Notes: generated from the letters alone by a model not told the origin. DNA of 64,000 nucleotides from JBMOPD01 sp049323615 (GCA_049323615.1 JBMOPD010000106.1:47676-111675); one strand, 5' to 3'; positions 9,316 through 17,110 are shown, counted from the stretch's first letter. Program-made: numbers and translations.

Positions 9316-9933
9316 TTAATGTGTATTTTTAACCCGCAGCCCCCTGGGCACCATTGATTTCTCCAGGGCCCCCAGTAAAATGTCCGCCATTACTGCCAGC
9401 AGGGCCGCAGGTACCGCTCCGGAAAGAATCATCGGCGTATCCACCAGCTGAATACCTCTCCAGATAGGCTCACCCAGCCCCCCGGCGCCAATCAGGGTGC
9501 CGATGGTGGCAATCCCGATGGAGGTGACCATGGCCACCCGGAACCCGGCCAGGATGACCGGCAGGGCAATGGGAAGCTGAACCTTCCAGAGCAGCTGCCA
9601 GCGGGTCATACCCATCCCTTTTCCCGCTTCCAGCAGGTCGGGACTGACACCGGCCAGGCCGGTATATGTGTTTCTCACCACCGGCAGCAGGGCGTAGACA
9701 AGCAGTGCGGCAATCAGGCTGGAATTGCCCAGCCCCAGAAAAAACATTACTATGGCCAGCATGGCCAGGCTGGGGATGGTCTGAAGAACATCTATTATTC
9801 CCATTACCGGCCCTACCAGCGCGCGTACCCGCAACAGCACCATGCCCAGGGGCAGACCGATGATGCCGGCCAGCAGCACCCCGGCGGCCGACAGCCACAG
9901 ATGCTCCAGAGTGAGCCCATAAAACTGACTCAT
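9316..9933 (-). CDS. opuCD: Osmoprotectant ABC transporter permease (second)
   Basis: This is a BPD-type inner-membrane permease of about 205 aa with five to six hydrophobic segments. The cytoplasmic EAA-like loop is seen as LLEAGKGMGMTRWQLLWKVQLP, which contacts the ATPase, and the C-terminal half has the GxGGLGEPIWRGI signature of OpuC permeases. The start is placed at ATG 9933, with GGGAGGTT upstream; a TTG immediately before it at 9936 is also possible. It lies between the first permease and the binding protein. The two permeases are paralogous and probably form a heterodimer. Confidence 0.88.
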   Translation of the reverse strand: MSQFYGLTLEHLWLSAAGVLLAGIIGLPLGMVLLRVRALVGPVMGIIDVLQTIPSLAMLAIVMFFLGLGNSSLIAALLVYALLPVVRNTYTGLAGVSPDLLEAGKGMGMTRWQLLWKVQLPIALPVILAGFRVAMVTSIGIATIGTLIGAGGLGEPIWRGIQLVDTPMILSGAVPAALLAVMADILLGALEKSMVPRGLRVKNTH

Positions 9934-9958
9934 CAAGGAACCTCCCTTCCACTGCAGG

Positions 9959-10600
9959 TTAACTTATCCGAAGACCCCGGGGTGTAACCGCCCTTTCCAG
10001 CCGGCCCAGGCTGAAGCCGGCCAGCAGGGCCAGCAGGGCCGCCGGAACGGTGCCGGCTATAATCAGCCAGATATCGTACACGTTCATGCCGCCCCAGATC
10101 AGGTCGCCAAGCCCGCCGGCGCCGATCAGGGCGGCAATGGTGGCCCAGCTGATTATATAAACGGTTGATATCCTTATGCCCGCCATTATCACGGGCAGGG
10201 CCATGGGCAGTTTAACCATCGCCAGCAGCTGCCAGTTGTTCATGCCCATGCCGCGGCCGGCCTCAATCAGGGCCGGCCGGACCTCCCGGATGCCGGTGTA
10301 CGTGTTGCGTAAAATCGGCAAAATAGAGTACAGGAACAATACCGACATGGCCGGTAAAATGCCGATACCCATCACGGGCAGGACAAATCCGAAAAAAGCC
10401 AGGCTGGGGATGGTCTGAACCATTCCGGCCGCGCCCAGCACCAGCCGGGCGGCTTTTTCCCGGGATGACAGCCAGATACCGAGGGGAACGGCCAGCAGGA
10501 TGCCAAGGGCCACGGAACCCAGGGAAAGATAGATGTGCTGCCAGGTGGCGCTGAGAATATCCGGCCAGCGTGAGTTTAAAGTCTCCAGCAGCGGGTTCAT
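9959..10600 (-). CDS. opuCB: Osmoprotectant ABC transporter permease (first)
   Basis: This 213-aa BPD-type permease has hydrophobic segments throughout. The EAA loop reads LIEAGRGMGMNNWQLLAMVKLP, and GAGGLGDLIWGG matches its partner permease. The ATG at 10600 overlaps the stop of the upstream ATPase gene by four bases (ATGA), indicating translational coupling. It is the second gene of the opuC operon. Confidence 0.9.
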   Translation of the reverse strand: MNPLLETLNSRWPDILSATWQHIYLSLGSVALGILLAVPLGIWLSSREKAARLVLGAAGMVQTIPSLAFFGFVLPVMGIGILPAMSVLFLYSILPILRNTYTGIREVRPALIEAGRGMGMNNWQLLAMVKLPMALPVIMAGIRISTVYIISWATIAALIGAGGLGDLIWGGMNVYDIWLIIAGTVPAALLALLAGFSLGRLERAVTPRGLRIS

Positions 10601-11751
10601 GCGGTTTCCACCTCTTTCCAGGCCACTTCCGCGGATTCGACTTCTCCCCAGACCACGCCGGCCAGGGCGTTGACCATGCTGGTCCTGGTTACCAGACCCA
10701 GCAGGCGCCTGTTTTGATCCACCACCGGGAGGTATTCCAGTTTTTGCCCGATTAGCAGGTCAAAGGCCTTCCGGGCCGGAGAACCGGCGTTTATTACGGG
10801 CAGATCGGTATCCACCAGTTCTCCGACGTTTTGTGCCTCCCTGTGCTTCCGGTCCAGCTTTTCGACGGTAACCACGCCGATAAGGCGGCTTTCCCCGTCC
10901 ACCACCAGAACGGTGTCGACTCCCTTGCGCTTCATCAGGGCCAGGGTTTCCGCTCCGCCCCGGTCCGGATGCACCACCACCGGGTTGGTCTTCATAATGG
11001 ATTCCACGGTTTCCAGCTCACTGCCGGCGGCCCGGTGTTTCCCGATGAATTCCAGCACAAACTCGTCGGCGGGTTTTCTCAGGATCTTTTCGGGAGAGTC
11101 CAGCTGGACTATTTCACCGTCTTTCATGATGGCTATGCGGTCAGCCAGCTTGAGGGCTTCATCCATGTCGTGGGTGACAAAGACAATGGTTTTATTCAGT
11201 TTACTCTGCAGGTTTTTGAATTCATCCTGGAGGTTTTCCCGGGTAATGGGATCCAGTGCCCCGAAGGGCTCGTCCATCAGTATAATGGAAGGTTCCGCAG
11301 CCAGCGCCCGGAGTACCCCGATGCGCTGCTGCTGGCCGCCGCTCAATTCATTGGGATAGCGGTGGGCGTATATATCCGGGTCCATGGCAACCAGTTCCAG
11401 CAACTCACGGACCCTCTTGACCCTTCTTTCCCTGTCCCATCCCAGCAGGCGGGGGACCAGGTCGACATTTTCCATGATAGACATATTGGGGAAGAGGCCG
11501 ATTTGCTGAATCACGTAGCCAATTTCCCGCCGCAGGGTGACGGGATTCATTTCCATAATGTTCTGCCCCCGCACCAGGATCCGGCCGGAGGTTGGTTCCA
11601 CAAGCCGGTTTATCATTTTCAGGGTGGTGGTTTTCCCGCATCCGCTGGGTCCGATAATCACCAGGAACTCACCCTGGCGAACGTGTAAATCCACTTGTTT
11701 TACTACCTGATGTTTTCCGTATATTTTTGATACTTTTTCAAATTTAATCAA
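10597..11751 (-). CDS. opuCA: Osmoprotectant ABC transporter ATP-binding protein with CBS pair
   Basis: This 384-aa ProV/OpuCA-type ATPase energises the importer. Walker A GPSGCGKTT is at 34-42, the LSGGQ signature at 136-140, Walker B ILMDEP at 157-162, and a switch His follows in FVTHD. Two CBS domains (about 250-300 and 310-365) follow the ABC domain; in OpuA-type systems these sense ionic strength or cyclic dinucleotides, so this transporter is likely osmotically gated (inference from family). The start is TTG at 11751, with GGAGGG about ten bases upstream. It is the first gene of the operon opuCA-CB-CD-CC. Confidence 0.92.
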   Translation of the reverse strand: MIKFEKVSKIYGKHQVVKQVDLHVRQGEFLVIIGPSGCGKTTTLKMINRLVEPTSGRILVRGQNIMEMNPVTLRREIGYVIQQIGLFPNMSIMENVDLVPRLLGWDRERRVKRVRELLELVAMDPDIYAHRYPNELSGGQQQRIGVLRALAAEPSIILMDEPFGALDPITRENLQDEFKNLQSKLNKTIVFVTHDMDEALKLADRIAIMKDGEIVQLDSPEKILRKPADEFVLEFIGKHRAAGSELETVESIMKTNPVVVHPDRGGAETLALMKRKGVDTVLVVDGESRLIGVVTVEKLDRKHREAQNVGELVDTDLPVINAGSPARKAFDLLIGQKLEYLPVVDQNRRLLGLVTRTSMVNALAGVVWGEVESAEVAWKEVETA

Positions 11752-11975
11752 ACCCTCAACACCCTCCTGGAATTAAGTTCCAAACAACTTTAATATAATT
11801 AATAGTGTGCTGGCTATCTTATTATAACACGGGAGATGCTTATTATAAAACAATAGCTCAATAAAAAATTGCGGCCATTTTCGGAACTGTTGGCTTTTCT
11901 ACAATATTTTGCTTTTTGATTATTCGCTGCTTACCGGGGAAATATAAAAAAAATACTGATTGAGGTGATCCGGGA
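11752..11975. promoter_or_regulatory. Divergent promoter region, opuC operon / ku
   Basis: This 224-bp A/T-rich gap separates divergent genes. On the minus strand two perfect TATAAT hexamers (11821-11826 and 11842-11847) are candidate -10 boxes for the opuC operon; the matching -35 boxes are weak (for example TTGTTT). For ku a TACAAT near 11898 is a possible -10. Promoter assignments are tentative. Confidence 0.4.
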
Positions 11976-12833
11976 ATGCGCCCTCTTTGGAAAGGTGCGG
12001 TAAGCTTCGGGCTTATTTTCGTGCCGGTGAAAATGTATGCGGCCACTGAAAAAAAGGATGTAAAGTTTAATTACCTGCACGAAAAGTGCAGGACGCCGAT
12101 ACAGTACCGTAAATACTGCCCCTACTGCGAAACCGAGGTGCCGGCGGAGGAGGTGGTGCGCGGCTACGAGTATGAGAAGGGCAAGTTTGTGGTAATGAAG
12201 GAGGAAGATTTTGAGAGGCTGCCAGGCGAGAAGACCCGCAGCGTGGAAATACTTGATTTCGTTGACCTGGTGGAAATAGACCCGATTTACTACGATAAGG
12301 CCTACTACCTTTCTCCCGGTGAAGGAGGGCAGAAGGTGTACGAACTGCTGAAAAGGGCCATGGACCAGTCCAATAAGGTAGCGGTGGGCAGGGTGGTAAT
12401 CAGGAGCAAGGAGGCCCTTGCCGTAATCAGGGTCACCGGTGACGCGCTGGTTATGAATACCATGTTTTACCCCGACGAGGTGCGCAATCCGAAAGCCATA
12501 GAAGAGTTGGGGTACCGGGTGGATTTGCACGATAACGAGGTAAAAATGGCGGTCAGGCTGGTGGAGAACCTGTCTTCACGCTTTGTACCCGAAAAGTACA
12601 CCAACCGGTACCGCGAGGCCCTGATGGAGGCCATTCAAAACAAAATAGCCGGGCAGGAGGTTGAAATACCGGTTGCTCCCGAGACGGCCAAGGTGGTTGA
12701 CCTGATGTCGGCCTTAAAAGCCAGCATTGACCTGGCCCAAAAAACCCGGGACGCCGGGCCGGAGGCCCAGAATCCCAATTTGAAAAAGCCTGCGGGGACC
12801 AGAAAGAGGAGCGCCAAGGAAAAAGCAGTATAA
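11976..12833 (+). CDS. ku: Ku homodimer DNA end-binding protein (NHEJ)
   Basis: Bacterial Ku of 285 aa (usual length 260-300) threads onto double-strand ends and recruits LigD-type ligase. The N-terminus MRPLWKGAVSFGLIFVPVKMY is the family hallmark, and the YCPYC region and the GRVVI-RSKE beta-barrel segment follow. The C-terminus ends in a basic Lys/Arg tail (about the last 20 residues), as in Ku proteins that contact DNA or ligase there. ATG 11976 has GAGGTGAT upstream. The ligase (13389) and polymerase (19194) genes lie on the same strand but are now separated from it by minus-strand genes. Confidence 0.95.
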   Translation: MRPLWKGAVSFGLIFVPVKMYAATEKKDVKFNYLHEKCRTPIQYRKYCPYCETEVPAEEVVRGYEYEKGKFVVMKEEDFERLPGEKTRSVEILDFVDLVEIDPIYYDKAYYLSPGEGGQKVYELLKRAMDQSNKVAVGRVVIRSKEALAVIRVTGDALVMNTMFYPDEVRNPKAIEELGYRVDLHDNEVKMAVRLVENLSSRFVPEKYTNRYREALMEAIQNKIAGQEVEIPVAPETAKVVDLMSALKASIDLAQKTRDAGPEAQNPNLKKPAGTRKRSAKEKAV

Positions 12834-12837
12834 ATGC

Positions 12838-12863
12838 GGGAATTGGGAATTAGGAATTGGGGG
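12838..12863. repeat. Degenerate GGGAATT tandem repeats
   Basis: GGGAATT/GGGAATTA/GGAATTG units stand in the gap after ku. Closely similar units occur at 8285-8296 and 47308-47318. Confidence 0.55.
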
Positions 12864-12874
12864 GCCGGCTGCTT

Positions 12875-13330
12875 TTAAAGAAGGTTATATATTTCGAGCA
12901 ATATCGCCGTAACTGCCGCCGCCATCACCGGCCCGCAGGGGATGCCCTTGAAAAACACAGTTCCCAGTATAGTGCCTATGGTCATGCCGAATATAATTTC
13001 GGGCATGGCCTTCATCAGCTTAAGTCCCTGGTTGTTCAGGTGGGTGGCCAGCGCGCCCCCCAAAAGGGCAAATATACCCGGAACGGTGGAAAAACTGTAT
13101 TTTACTTCCCTTAGATTTACCTGTCCCTTGGCCAGGGGCAGCAAAATATATACCATCAAAACCAGCAGGCCGAACTTGAGGCCCCTTTTTTCCAAAAGGG
13201 GGAGCACATACTGTTCAATACCGGAAAATTTTATGGCCATCAGTATGCAGCTGGCCATGGCCACCAGGTTGGACCGCCCGATGATGGCAATGATCAGCAG
13301 CATCAGCAGAGCCATGAGCGATGTATCCAT
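12875..13330 (-). CDS. UPF0756 (DUF441) family membrane protein
   Basis: This 151-aa integral membrane protein has four to five hydrophobic segments. The N-terminal LLIIAIIGRSNLVAMASCILM and the Gly-rich C-terminal half (FALLGGALATHLNNQG, then GTILGTVFFKGIPCGPVMAAA) are typical of the YtwI/UPF0756 family, which is widespread in Firmicutes and has no established function. ATG 13330 follows a GGGTGG site. It is convergent with ku and divergent from the ligase gene, so it interrupts the NHEJ cluster. Confidence 0.8.
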   Translation of the reverse strand: MDTSLMALLMLLIIAIIGRSNLVAMASCILMAIKFSGIEQYVLPLLEKRGLKFGLLVLMVYILLPLAKGQVNLREVKYSFSTVPGIFALLGGALATHLNNQGLKLMKAMPEIIFGMTIGTILGTVFFKGIPCGPVMAAAVTAILLEIYNLL

Positions 13331-13388
13331 CTTCTATCCACCCAATTTCGAGGTTTATAATTTAATTTATTGGACGGGTATCCATAAT

Positions 13389-14378
13389 ATGCCAGAACAG
13401 ATGCCAAAGGGTGGTGAGGCAGGCTTGGACCGCAAAAACCCCATCCCGTTGCTTAAACCCATGCTGGCGGTGAAATCGGCGCCCTTTGACAGCGAGAAAT
13501 ATCTTTTCGAGGTCAAGTGGGACGGCTACCGGGCCATGGCTTACCTCGACAGCGGCGCAACCGAACTGCGGTCGCGGAACCGGCTGGATATCACCGGCAG
13601 CTTCCCGGAACTGGGTAAAATACACCTTTCCGTAAAGCAACTGCCGGCCCTGCTGGATGGCGAGGTGGTGGTGTTTGCGGACGGGCAGCCTTCCTTCGGA
13701 TTCCTCCAGGCCAGGGGCAGGCTGACCGACCCGCTGAAAATAAGGCGGGCTTCAGTTAATACACCGGCTTTGTACCTGGCCTTCGACATCCTCTATGTAT
13801 CCGGCAGGCCGGTAATTGAGGAGCCCCTTGCCCGCCGGAAGGAAATTCTGGCCGGCACGGTGGCAGGGGGTTCCCCGCTGGTGGTGACCGATTTCGTAAC
13901 CGGCAGCGGTATTTTATTTGCCGGGGCCGCCCGGGAACAGGGGCTGGAGGGGGTTATGGCCAAAGCCCTGAACAGTCCTTACCTGCCCGGGAAAAGGTCT
14001 CCTTACTGGAAAAAAATCAGGTATACCGAGGAGGCCGACCTGGCCATCTGCGGCTACAGGGCGGGAAAGGGCGGCCGCAGGCTGGGGGCTTTGCTGCTGT
14101 GCGGGTACAAAAACGGGAAACTGGTTTTTACGGGCAAGGTCGGCACCGGTTTCAACCGGGAAACCGAGGATGACCTGATCGGGAGATTGCAGACCCTCCA
14201 CACCGAAAGGCCCGCGGTGGCCGTTCCCCGGGAAGAGTCCCGGCAGGTGACCTGGGTAAGGCCGGAGCTTGTCTGTACAGTGGAGTATTTTGAAAAAACC
14301 GCCGCAGGACACCTCCGCCACTCCAGTTTTAAAGGGTTGAGGTTTGACAAGGAATTGGCGGAATGTAAGGCACCCTAA
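13389..14378 (+). CDS. ligD: ATP-dependent DNA ligase (LigD ligase domain, stand-alone)
   Basis: This 329-aa protein is the nucleotidyltransferase plus OB-fold ligase module of LigD. Motif I EVKWDGYRA carries the adenylated Lys at 43. DGEVVVF, AFDILY, EGVMAK and the final WKKIR (motifs III to V) are all present. It lacks polymerase and phosphoesterase domains. The frame is open far upstream, but residues before 13389 would be antisense to the UPF0756 gene, so ATG 13389 is taken as the start (ATG 13401 is possible; no strong ribosome site is seen for either). It works with Ku and the polymerase at 19194 in end joining. Confidence 0.9.
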   Translation: MPEQMPKGGEAGLDRKNPIPLLKPMLAVKSAPFDSEKYLFEVKWDGYRAMAYLDSGATELRSRNRLDITGSFPELGKIHLSVKQLPALLDGEVVVFADGQPSFGFLQARGRLTDPLKIRRASVNTPALYLAFDILYVSGRPVIEEPLARRKEILAGTVAGGSPLVVTDFVTGSGILFAGAAREQGLEGVMAKALNSPYLPGKRSPYWKKIRYTEEADLAICGYRAGKGGRRLGALLLCGYKNGKLVFTGKVGTGFNRETEDDLIGRLQTLHTERPAVAVPREESRQVTWVRPELVCTVEYFEKTAAGHLRHSSFKGLRFDKELAECKAP

Positions 14379-14437
14379 ATCTTAACTCATTTTATTGATA
14401 CTGGGGATTTGATTCGGAATCCGGAAAGAAAGTGGAA

Positions 14438-14575
14438 ATGGTTAAAAATGTTATGGTCAGGATGACGGCAGCCATGAATAACTTCTTTTCAGGCATCACC
14501 TCTGCGGCTAATGACATTGGTGAAATACACACCATGCTGATGGATTTGCACAGGCCGGGCGGAATGCCTTATTAA
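14438..14575 (+). CDS. Possible small protein, 45 aa
   Basis: This short frame (MVKNVMVRMTAAMNN..., ending RPGGMPY) has a weak GGAAAG upstream and an intrinsic terminator 40 bp downstream. It follows the ligase gene on the same strand. The composition is protein-like (amphipathic, Met-rich) but no family is recognised. It could be chance. Confidence 0.3.
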   Translation: MVKNVMVRMTAAMNNFFSGITSAANDIGEIHTMLMDLHRPGGMPY

Positions 14576-14585
14576 TTGACATCGA

Positions 14586-14607
14586 CCGCTGACAGCTGCC
14601 GGCTGAT
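14586..14607. repeat. CTGACAG/CTGATAA-type short repeats
   Basis: Related units CGCTGACAGCTGCCGGCTGATAA lie just ahead of the terminator, similar to the CTGACAG run at 32749-32774. Confidence 0.4.
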
Positions 14608-14614
14608 AATATAA

Positions 14615-14636
14615 AAGGCCTCCGCGAGGAGGCCTT
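14615..14636. terminator. Intrinsic terminator, probably bidirectional
   Basis: A perfect GC-rich stem AAGGCCTC/GAGGCCTT with a short loop is followed on the plus strand by a T-run at 14643-14648 and on the minus strand by TTTTATATT. It can end the ligase/small-ORF transcript and the minus-strand permease transcript. Confidence 0.75.
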
Positions 14637-14671
14637 GGGGCGTTTTTTGCAGCCCCGGATTAAGGGATTTG

Positions 14672-15892
14672 TTAAATTTTGGCCTGGGTGGCCTGGGCCT
14701 GGGTATCCCGAAGTTCCCGCCTTTCCTTGGCGATACCCTTGACCAGCAGGTACAGGATGAAGGCGGTGATGCCGCAGGCCGCCGTAAGCACCACCACCCC
14801 GGCGATGTTGGTGTACAGTATGTTCATCTGGTAATCCGCCCACCACTCGGGCTTCTTGGAAACCTCCACCAGGTAATGGTACATGGTGGCCTTGGTCTGC
14901 GGGGTAATGGACCCGGTGATGATGCTGGCCTTGTCGCCGGTGATGCCGTCGGCCTTGAGCAGGGCCTTGACGGCCTTGTCGTAGGACTGGGTGTAGAACC
15001 AGGCCACCTGCTTGAGCACCACCGACGCGAAGGCGAAGAAGCAGGCCAGTGAGTACACCAGGCGGATGGTGATGCCGTACACGTACTTGGTGCAGACGGT
15101 GCCGAACTGGGCGCCCACCGCCGCGCCGCAGAGCATGATGCAGGCGGCGATCAGCTCAACCTTGCCCTTGACGCCCCAGGTGAAGCCCCCGTATGCCCCG
15201 GAGAACATGACCTCGAACAGGTCGGTGCCCACGGCCACCTTGGTGGGCACACCCAGGATGTAAATCAGTGACGGCACCCGCAGGAGGCCGCCGCCGATGC
15301 CCAGGATGCCGGCCACCCACCCGCAGACTACACCCACGAAGATGCAGCTCCAGAGGGACATTCTCATCCGGGTGACCTTGTCGTAAAATACGGGAGGGAT
15401 GTCTTTCAGCAGGTCATTGAGCCAGCGGGAGAACCTGTTGCCGACGATGTCCTTGACCTCTTTGCCGGTCTCCTTCTCTATCTTCCTGGCGCCCAGGTAC
15501 TCTTTAAGCATGAAGAAGAACATGCAGAACAGCAGGACCATGTAGATGTAGCGCACCACCGGCCCCGCCAGCCCCCGCTTGTTCAGCCACATCAGGCACT
15601 GGGCGCCCACCTCCACGCCCGAGAAGGTCCCTACCAGCATGAATATGGCGATGGCCGCGCTGACGTGCCCGAACCTCCAGTGCCTGAAGCTGGACACGAT
15701 GGACTTGCCGGCCACGTGGGCCATGTCCGTGGCCACCGCGTAGACCATGGGAAAGCCGAATATGTTCAGGGCCGGGGTAACCAGCCAGGCCCCGCCGAGG
15801 CCGAAGTAGCCGCCCACCACGCCGACCGTGAAGCCGATCAGCAGTAGCGGCCACCACGCCATGTCAACGCCGCTTAATGGCATATGAAGCAT
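14672..15892 (-). CDS. TauE/SafE-family permease, copy 1
   Basis: This 406-aa membrane protein belongs to the sulfite/sulfonate exporter family TauE/SafE (PF01925). Hydrophobic segments form two halves, each with the family's Gly-rich pattern (VGVVGGYFGLGGAWLVTP near the N-terminus and GWVAGILGIGGGLLRVPSL in the second half). A cytoplasmic charged loop of about 60 residues lies between the halves. GGAGGTGAG precedes ATG 15892. It is the third gene of a minus-strand module with a 33-aa and a 63-aa gene. The coding DNA is identical to copy 2 at 17176-18396; only the last two codons differ, giving Ile instead of Leu at the end. The substrate is not known; sulfite or another sulfur anion is an inference from the family. 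Confidence 0.88.
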   Translation of the reverse strand: MLHMPLSGVDMAWWPLLLIGFTVGVVGGYFGLGGAWLVTPALNIFGFPMVYAVATDMAHVAGKSIVSSFRHWRFGHVSAAIAIFMLVGTFSGVEVGAQCLMWLNKRGLAGPVVRYIYMVLLFCMFFFMLKEYLGARKIEKETGKEVKDIVGNRFSRWLNDLLKDIPPVFYDKVTRMRMSLWSCIFVGVVCGWVAGILGIGGGLLRVPSLIYILGVPTKVAVGTDLFEVMFSGAYGGFTWGVKGKVELIAACIMLCGAAVGAQFGTVCTKYVYGITIRLVYSLACFFAFASVVLKQVAWFYTQSYDKAVKALLKADGITGDKASIITGSITPQTKATMYHYLVEVSKKPEWWADYQMNILYTNIAGVVVLTAACGITAFILYLLVKGIAKERRELRDTQAQATQAKI

Positions 15893-15897
15893 AAAAT
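14682..15897. repeat. 1216-bp exact direct repeat, copy 1
   Basis: This block is identical base for base, as far as read by eye, to 17186-18401 (offset 2504). The identity starts seven codons or fewer before the stop and ends five bases upstream of the start codon, so it coincides with the permease gene; the flanks differ at once. Confidence 0.9.
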
Positions 15898-15992
15898 CTC
15901 ACCTCCGAAAAATATAAGAACGCCGATTATTAATACATTCTTTCAAGTGGTATAAGAAAGATTTCACAATATATGCCACAAAAAATCCGTCA

Positions 15993-16184
15993 TTAATGAC
16001 CGGGCAGTTGGTCTTCGTATTCTTTTTTGTAGCTGCCCACGTTGATTCCGGTAAGCTTTACCACCAGGTCAGCGATCAGAGCCAGCACGGTGCCCAGCCC
16101 GGCCATGGTAATCAGCACCATTAGTCCGCTCATAATTTTGGATGTTTTGGCCAATCCGGCCACCCATACAAAGTACTCGTACAT
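15993..16184 (-). CDS. Small membrane protein of permease module, 63 aa, copy 1
   Basis: A short N-terminal region is followed by one long or two close hydrophobic segments (about residues 18-45) and a conserved polar tail, VGSYKKEYEDQLPGH. The start is ATG 16184 (MYEYF): GGGGGG lies six bases upstream and the paralog at 18648 starts at the same place, so an upstream in-frame ATG at 16202 is rejected. It is 82% identical to its paralog (52 of 63 residues). The identical tail in both copies suggests an interaction surface, perhaps with the permease. No named family is recognised. Confidence 0.8.
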   Translation of the reverse strand: MYEYFVWVAGLAKTSKIMSGLMVLITMAGLGTVLALIADLVVKLTGINVGSYKKEYEDQLPGH

Positions 16185-16233
16185 GCATAACCCCCCTTTC
16201 ATTTAAGTTGCGGCTGTCAAATTAACGTTGGGT

Positions 16234-16335
16234 TTAGCCCTGGAGAAACTTCAAGGTAAAGATCAGGTACAGCCAGTAACCGACGCTTACCGTACAGAAA
16301 GAAACGATAAAAGCGCGCAGCAAGAATCTAAGCAT
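16234..16335 (-). CDS. 33-aa membrane microprotein of permease module, copy 1
   Basis: MLRFLLRAFIVSFCTVSVGY... ends in TLKFLQG: a basic N-terminus and a single membrane span. The ribosome site AAGGAGGTGAT is nearly perfect and stands right before ATG 16335, which strongly supports translation. A paralog of the same length, with 26 of 33 residues identical, lies in the same position of the second module (18681-18782). It is the first gene of the minus-strand module, followed by the 63-aa protein and the permease. The function is not known; a small permease subunit is plausible. Confidence 0.78.
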   Translation of the reverse strand: MLRFLLRAFIVSFCTVSVGYWLYLIFTLKFLQG

Positions 16336-16406
16336 AAACATCACCTCCTTTTTAGTTCATTTTTTTCAGGGATCCCACCGGCAACTTAAATTGTTCAATG
16401 AGTTGT

Positions 16407-16426
16407 CATGTGAAAATAGTCACATG
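16407..16426. promoter_or_regulatory. Crp/Fnr-type operator palindrome, module 1
   Basis: CATGTGA-N6-TCACATG is a perfect 20-bp palindrome matching the Crp consensus TGTGA-N6-TCACA. It lies 72 bp upstream of the 33-aa gene. The same core is found upstream of module 2 and of the zinc-ribbon gene. Confidence 0.7.
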
Positions 16427-16440
16427 CACTGGTAAAATAA

Positions 16441-16482
16441 AAGGCCGGCTGCTGACAGTTTTAACTGTAACAACCGGCCTAT
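16441..16482 (-). terminator. Leader hairpin/attenuator ahead of module 1
   Basis: A stem AGGCCGGCTG/CAACCGGCCT with an inner ACAGTT/AACTGT stem is followed on the minus strand by CCTTTTATTTT. It stands between the TTGACA promoter and the module genes, so transcripts from that promoter may end here or be attenuated. A related hairpin precedes module 2. Confidence 0.55.
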
Positions 16483-16518
16483 CGTTTTTCAATTCGGCCT
16501 CATTTGTTATTTGATAAA

Positions 16519-16547
16519 ATAATAACAAGTTATTATTTTTCTGTCAA
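16519..16547 (-). promoter_or_regulatory. Sigma-A promoter of permease module 1
   Basis: On the minus strand TTGACA (16547-16542), a 17-bp spacer and TATTAT (16524-16519) form a near-consensus promoter. Its counterpart ahead of module 2 shares TTGACAGAAAA. Confidence 0.7.
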
Positions 16548-16627
16548 TATATAATTTATTTCATAACACCGGGTATACCTTTATTGTTTTTTAGAGCCGG
16601 GGCAGGTGCGCCCCGGCTGTCCGGGCT

Positions 16628-16939
16628 TCACATCCCGGGAGGTTTCGGCCTCCAGATCTGTTTCGGATTCTCGGGGTTCCAGTAGGCGTCACAGTCAAGG
16701 CAGCTGTACTTGCCCAGGGAGGGGATGAAACAAATTATCACGCCGGCAAAGAACAGGAAAGGTATCAGTACCCGGCCCAGGGGGTACAAGTATCCCACCA
16801 GGTAACACAGCAGCGAACCGCCCAGGGCTATCCCGAGGCCGGCGGTAATTCTCAGCTTCTTGGCCGTGATTGTATTTGTGGAGCCGCAGTCCGGACAGGG
16901 AGGAGTATTTATTTTAAAGAAAGGTGACTTCACTGCCAT
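16628..16939 (-). CDS. Small membrane protein with zinc-ribbon termini
   Basis: This protein of about 103 aa carries CPDCGS near the N-terminus and CLDCD near the C-terminus, which together could form one Cys4 zinc ribbon. Two or three hydrophobic segments lie between them. No named family is recognised. ATG 16939 is only two to three bases after the GGAGG site; the GTG two codons later (16933) has better spacing and may be the real start. It lies between the two permease modules on the same strand. Its promoter region has a perfect TGTGA-N6-TCACA palindrome, suggesting shared control with the modules. Confidence 0.7.
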   Translation of the reverse strand: MAVKSPFFKINTPPCPDCGSTNTITAKKLRITAGLGIALGGSLLCYLVGYLYPLGRVLIPFLFFAGVIICFIPSLGKYSCLDCDAYWNPENPKQIWRPKPPGM

Positions 16940-16961
16940 GCCCTCCCAAAAATTAAAAGTA

Positions 16962-16977
16962 TGTGAATTACATCACA
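16962..16977. promoter_or_regulatory. Crp/Fnr-type operator palindrome, zinc-ribbon gene
   Basis: TGTGA-ATTACA-TCACA lies directly downstream of the -10 box of the minus-strand promoter at 16989-17017, overlapping the expected start of transcription. That placement fits repression. Confidence 0.7.
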
Positions 16978-16988
16978 TTATTTTCTTT

Positions 16989-17017
16989 ACAATAGCAAAT
17001 TAATTTTTTGTTGTCAA
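16989..17017 (-). promoter_or_regulatory. Sigma-A promoter of zinc-ribbon gene
   Basis: On the minus strand a consensus TTGACA (17017-17012), a 17-bp spacer and TATTGT (16994-16989) precede the gene at 16939 by about 50 bp. Confidence 0.7.
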
Positions 17018-17058
17018 TTCATTTTTTGTAGAAAATTAACCTTTGCGGGCCGAAAACA

Positions 17059-17070
17059 TTACCGCGGTAA
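17059..17070. other. TTACCGCGGTAA palindrome
   Basis: A 12-bp perfect palindrome lies in the gap between the zinc-ribbon promoter and the end of permease copy 2. Its function is unknown; it could be an operator or chance. Confidence 0.25.
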
Positions 17071-17110
17071 AAAGCGTACCAATGTTCAATGATCCCAGGC
17101 TTTTAACTCA

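Noticed and set aside
12942..13388. N-terminal extension of the DNA ligase
   Set aside because: The extension would be fully antisense to the UPF0756 gene and does not match the ligase family length.
15032..15263. Small antisense frames repeated in both permease copies
   Set aside because: They occur twice only because the permease DNA is identical; they have no ribosome site or family match.
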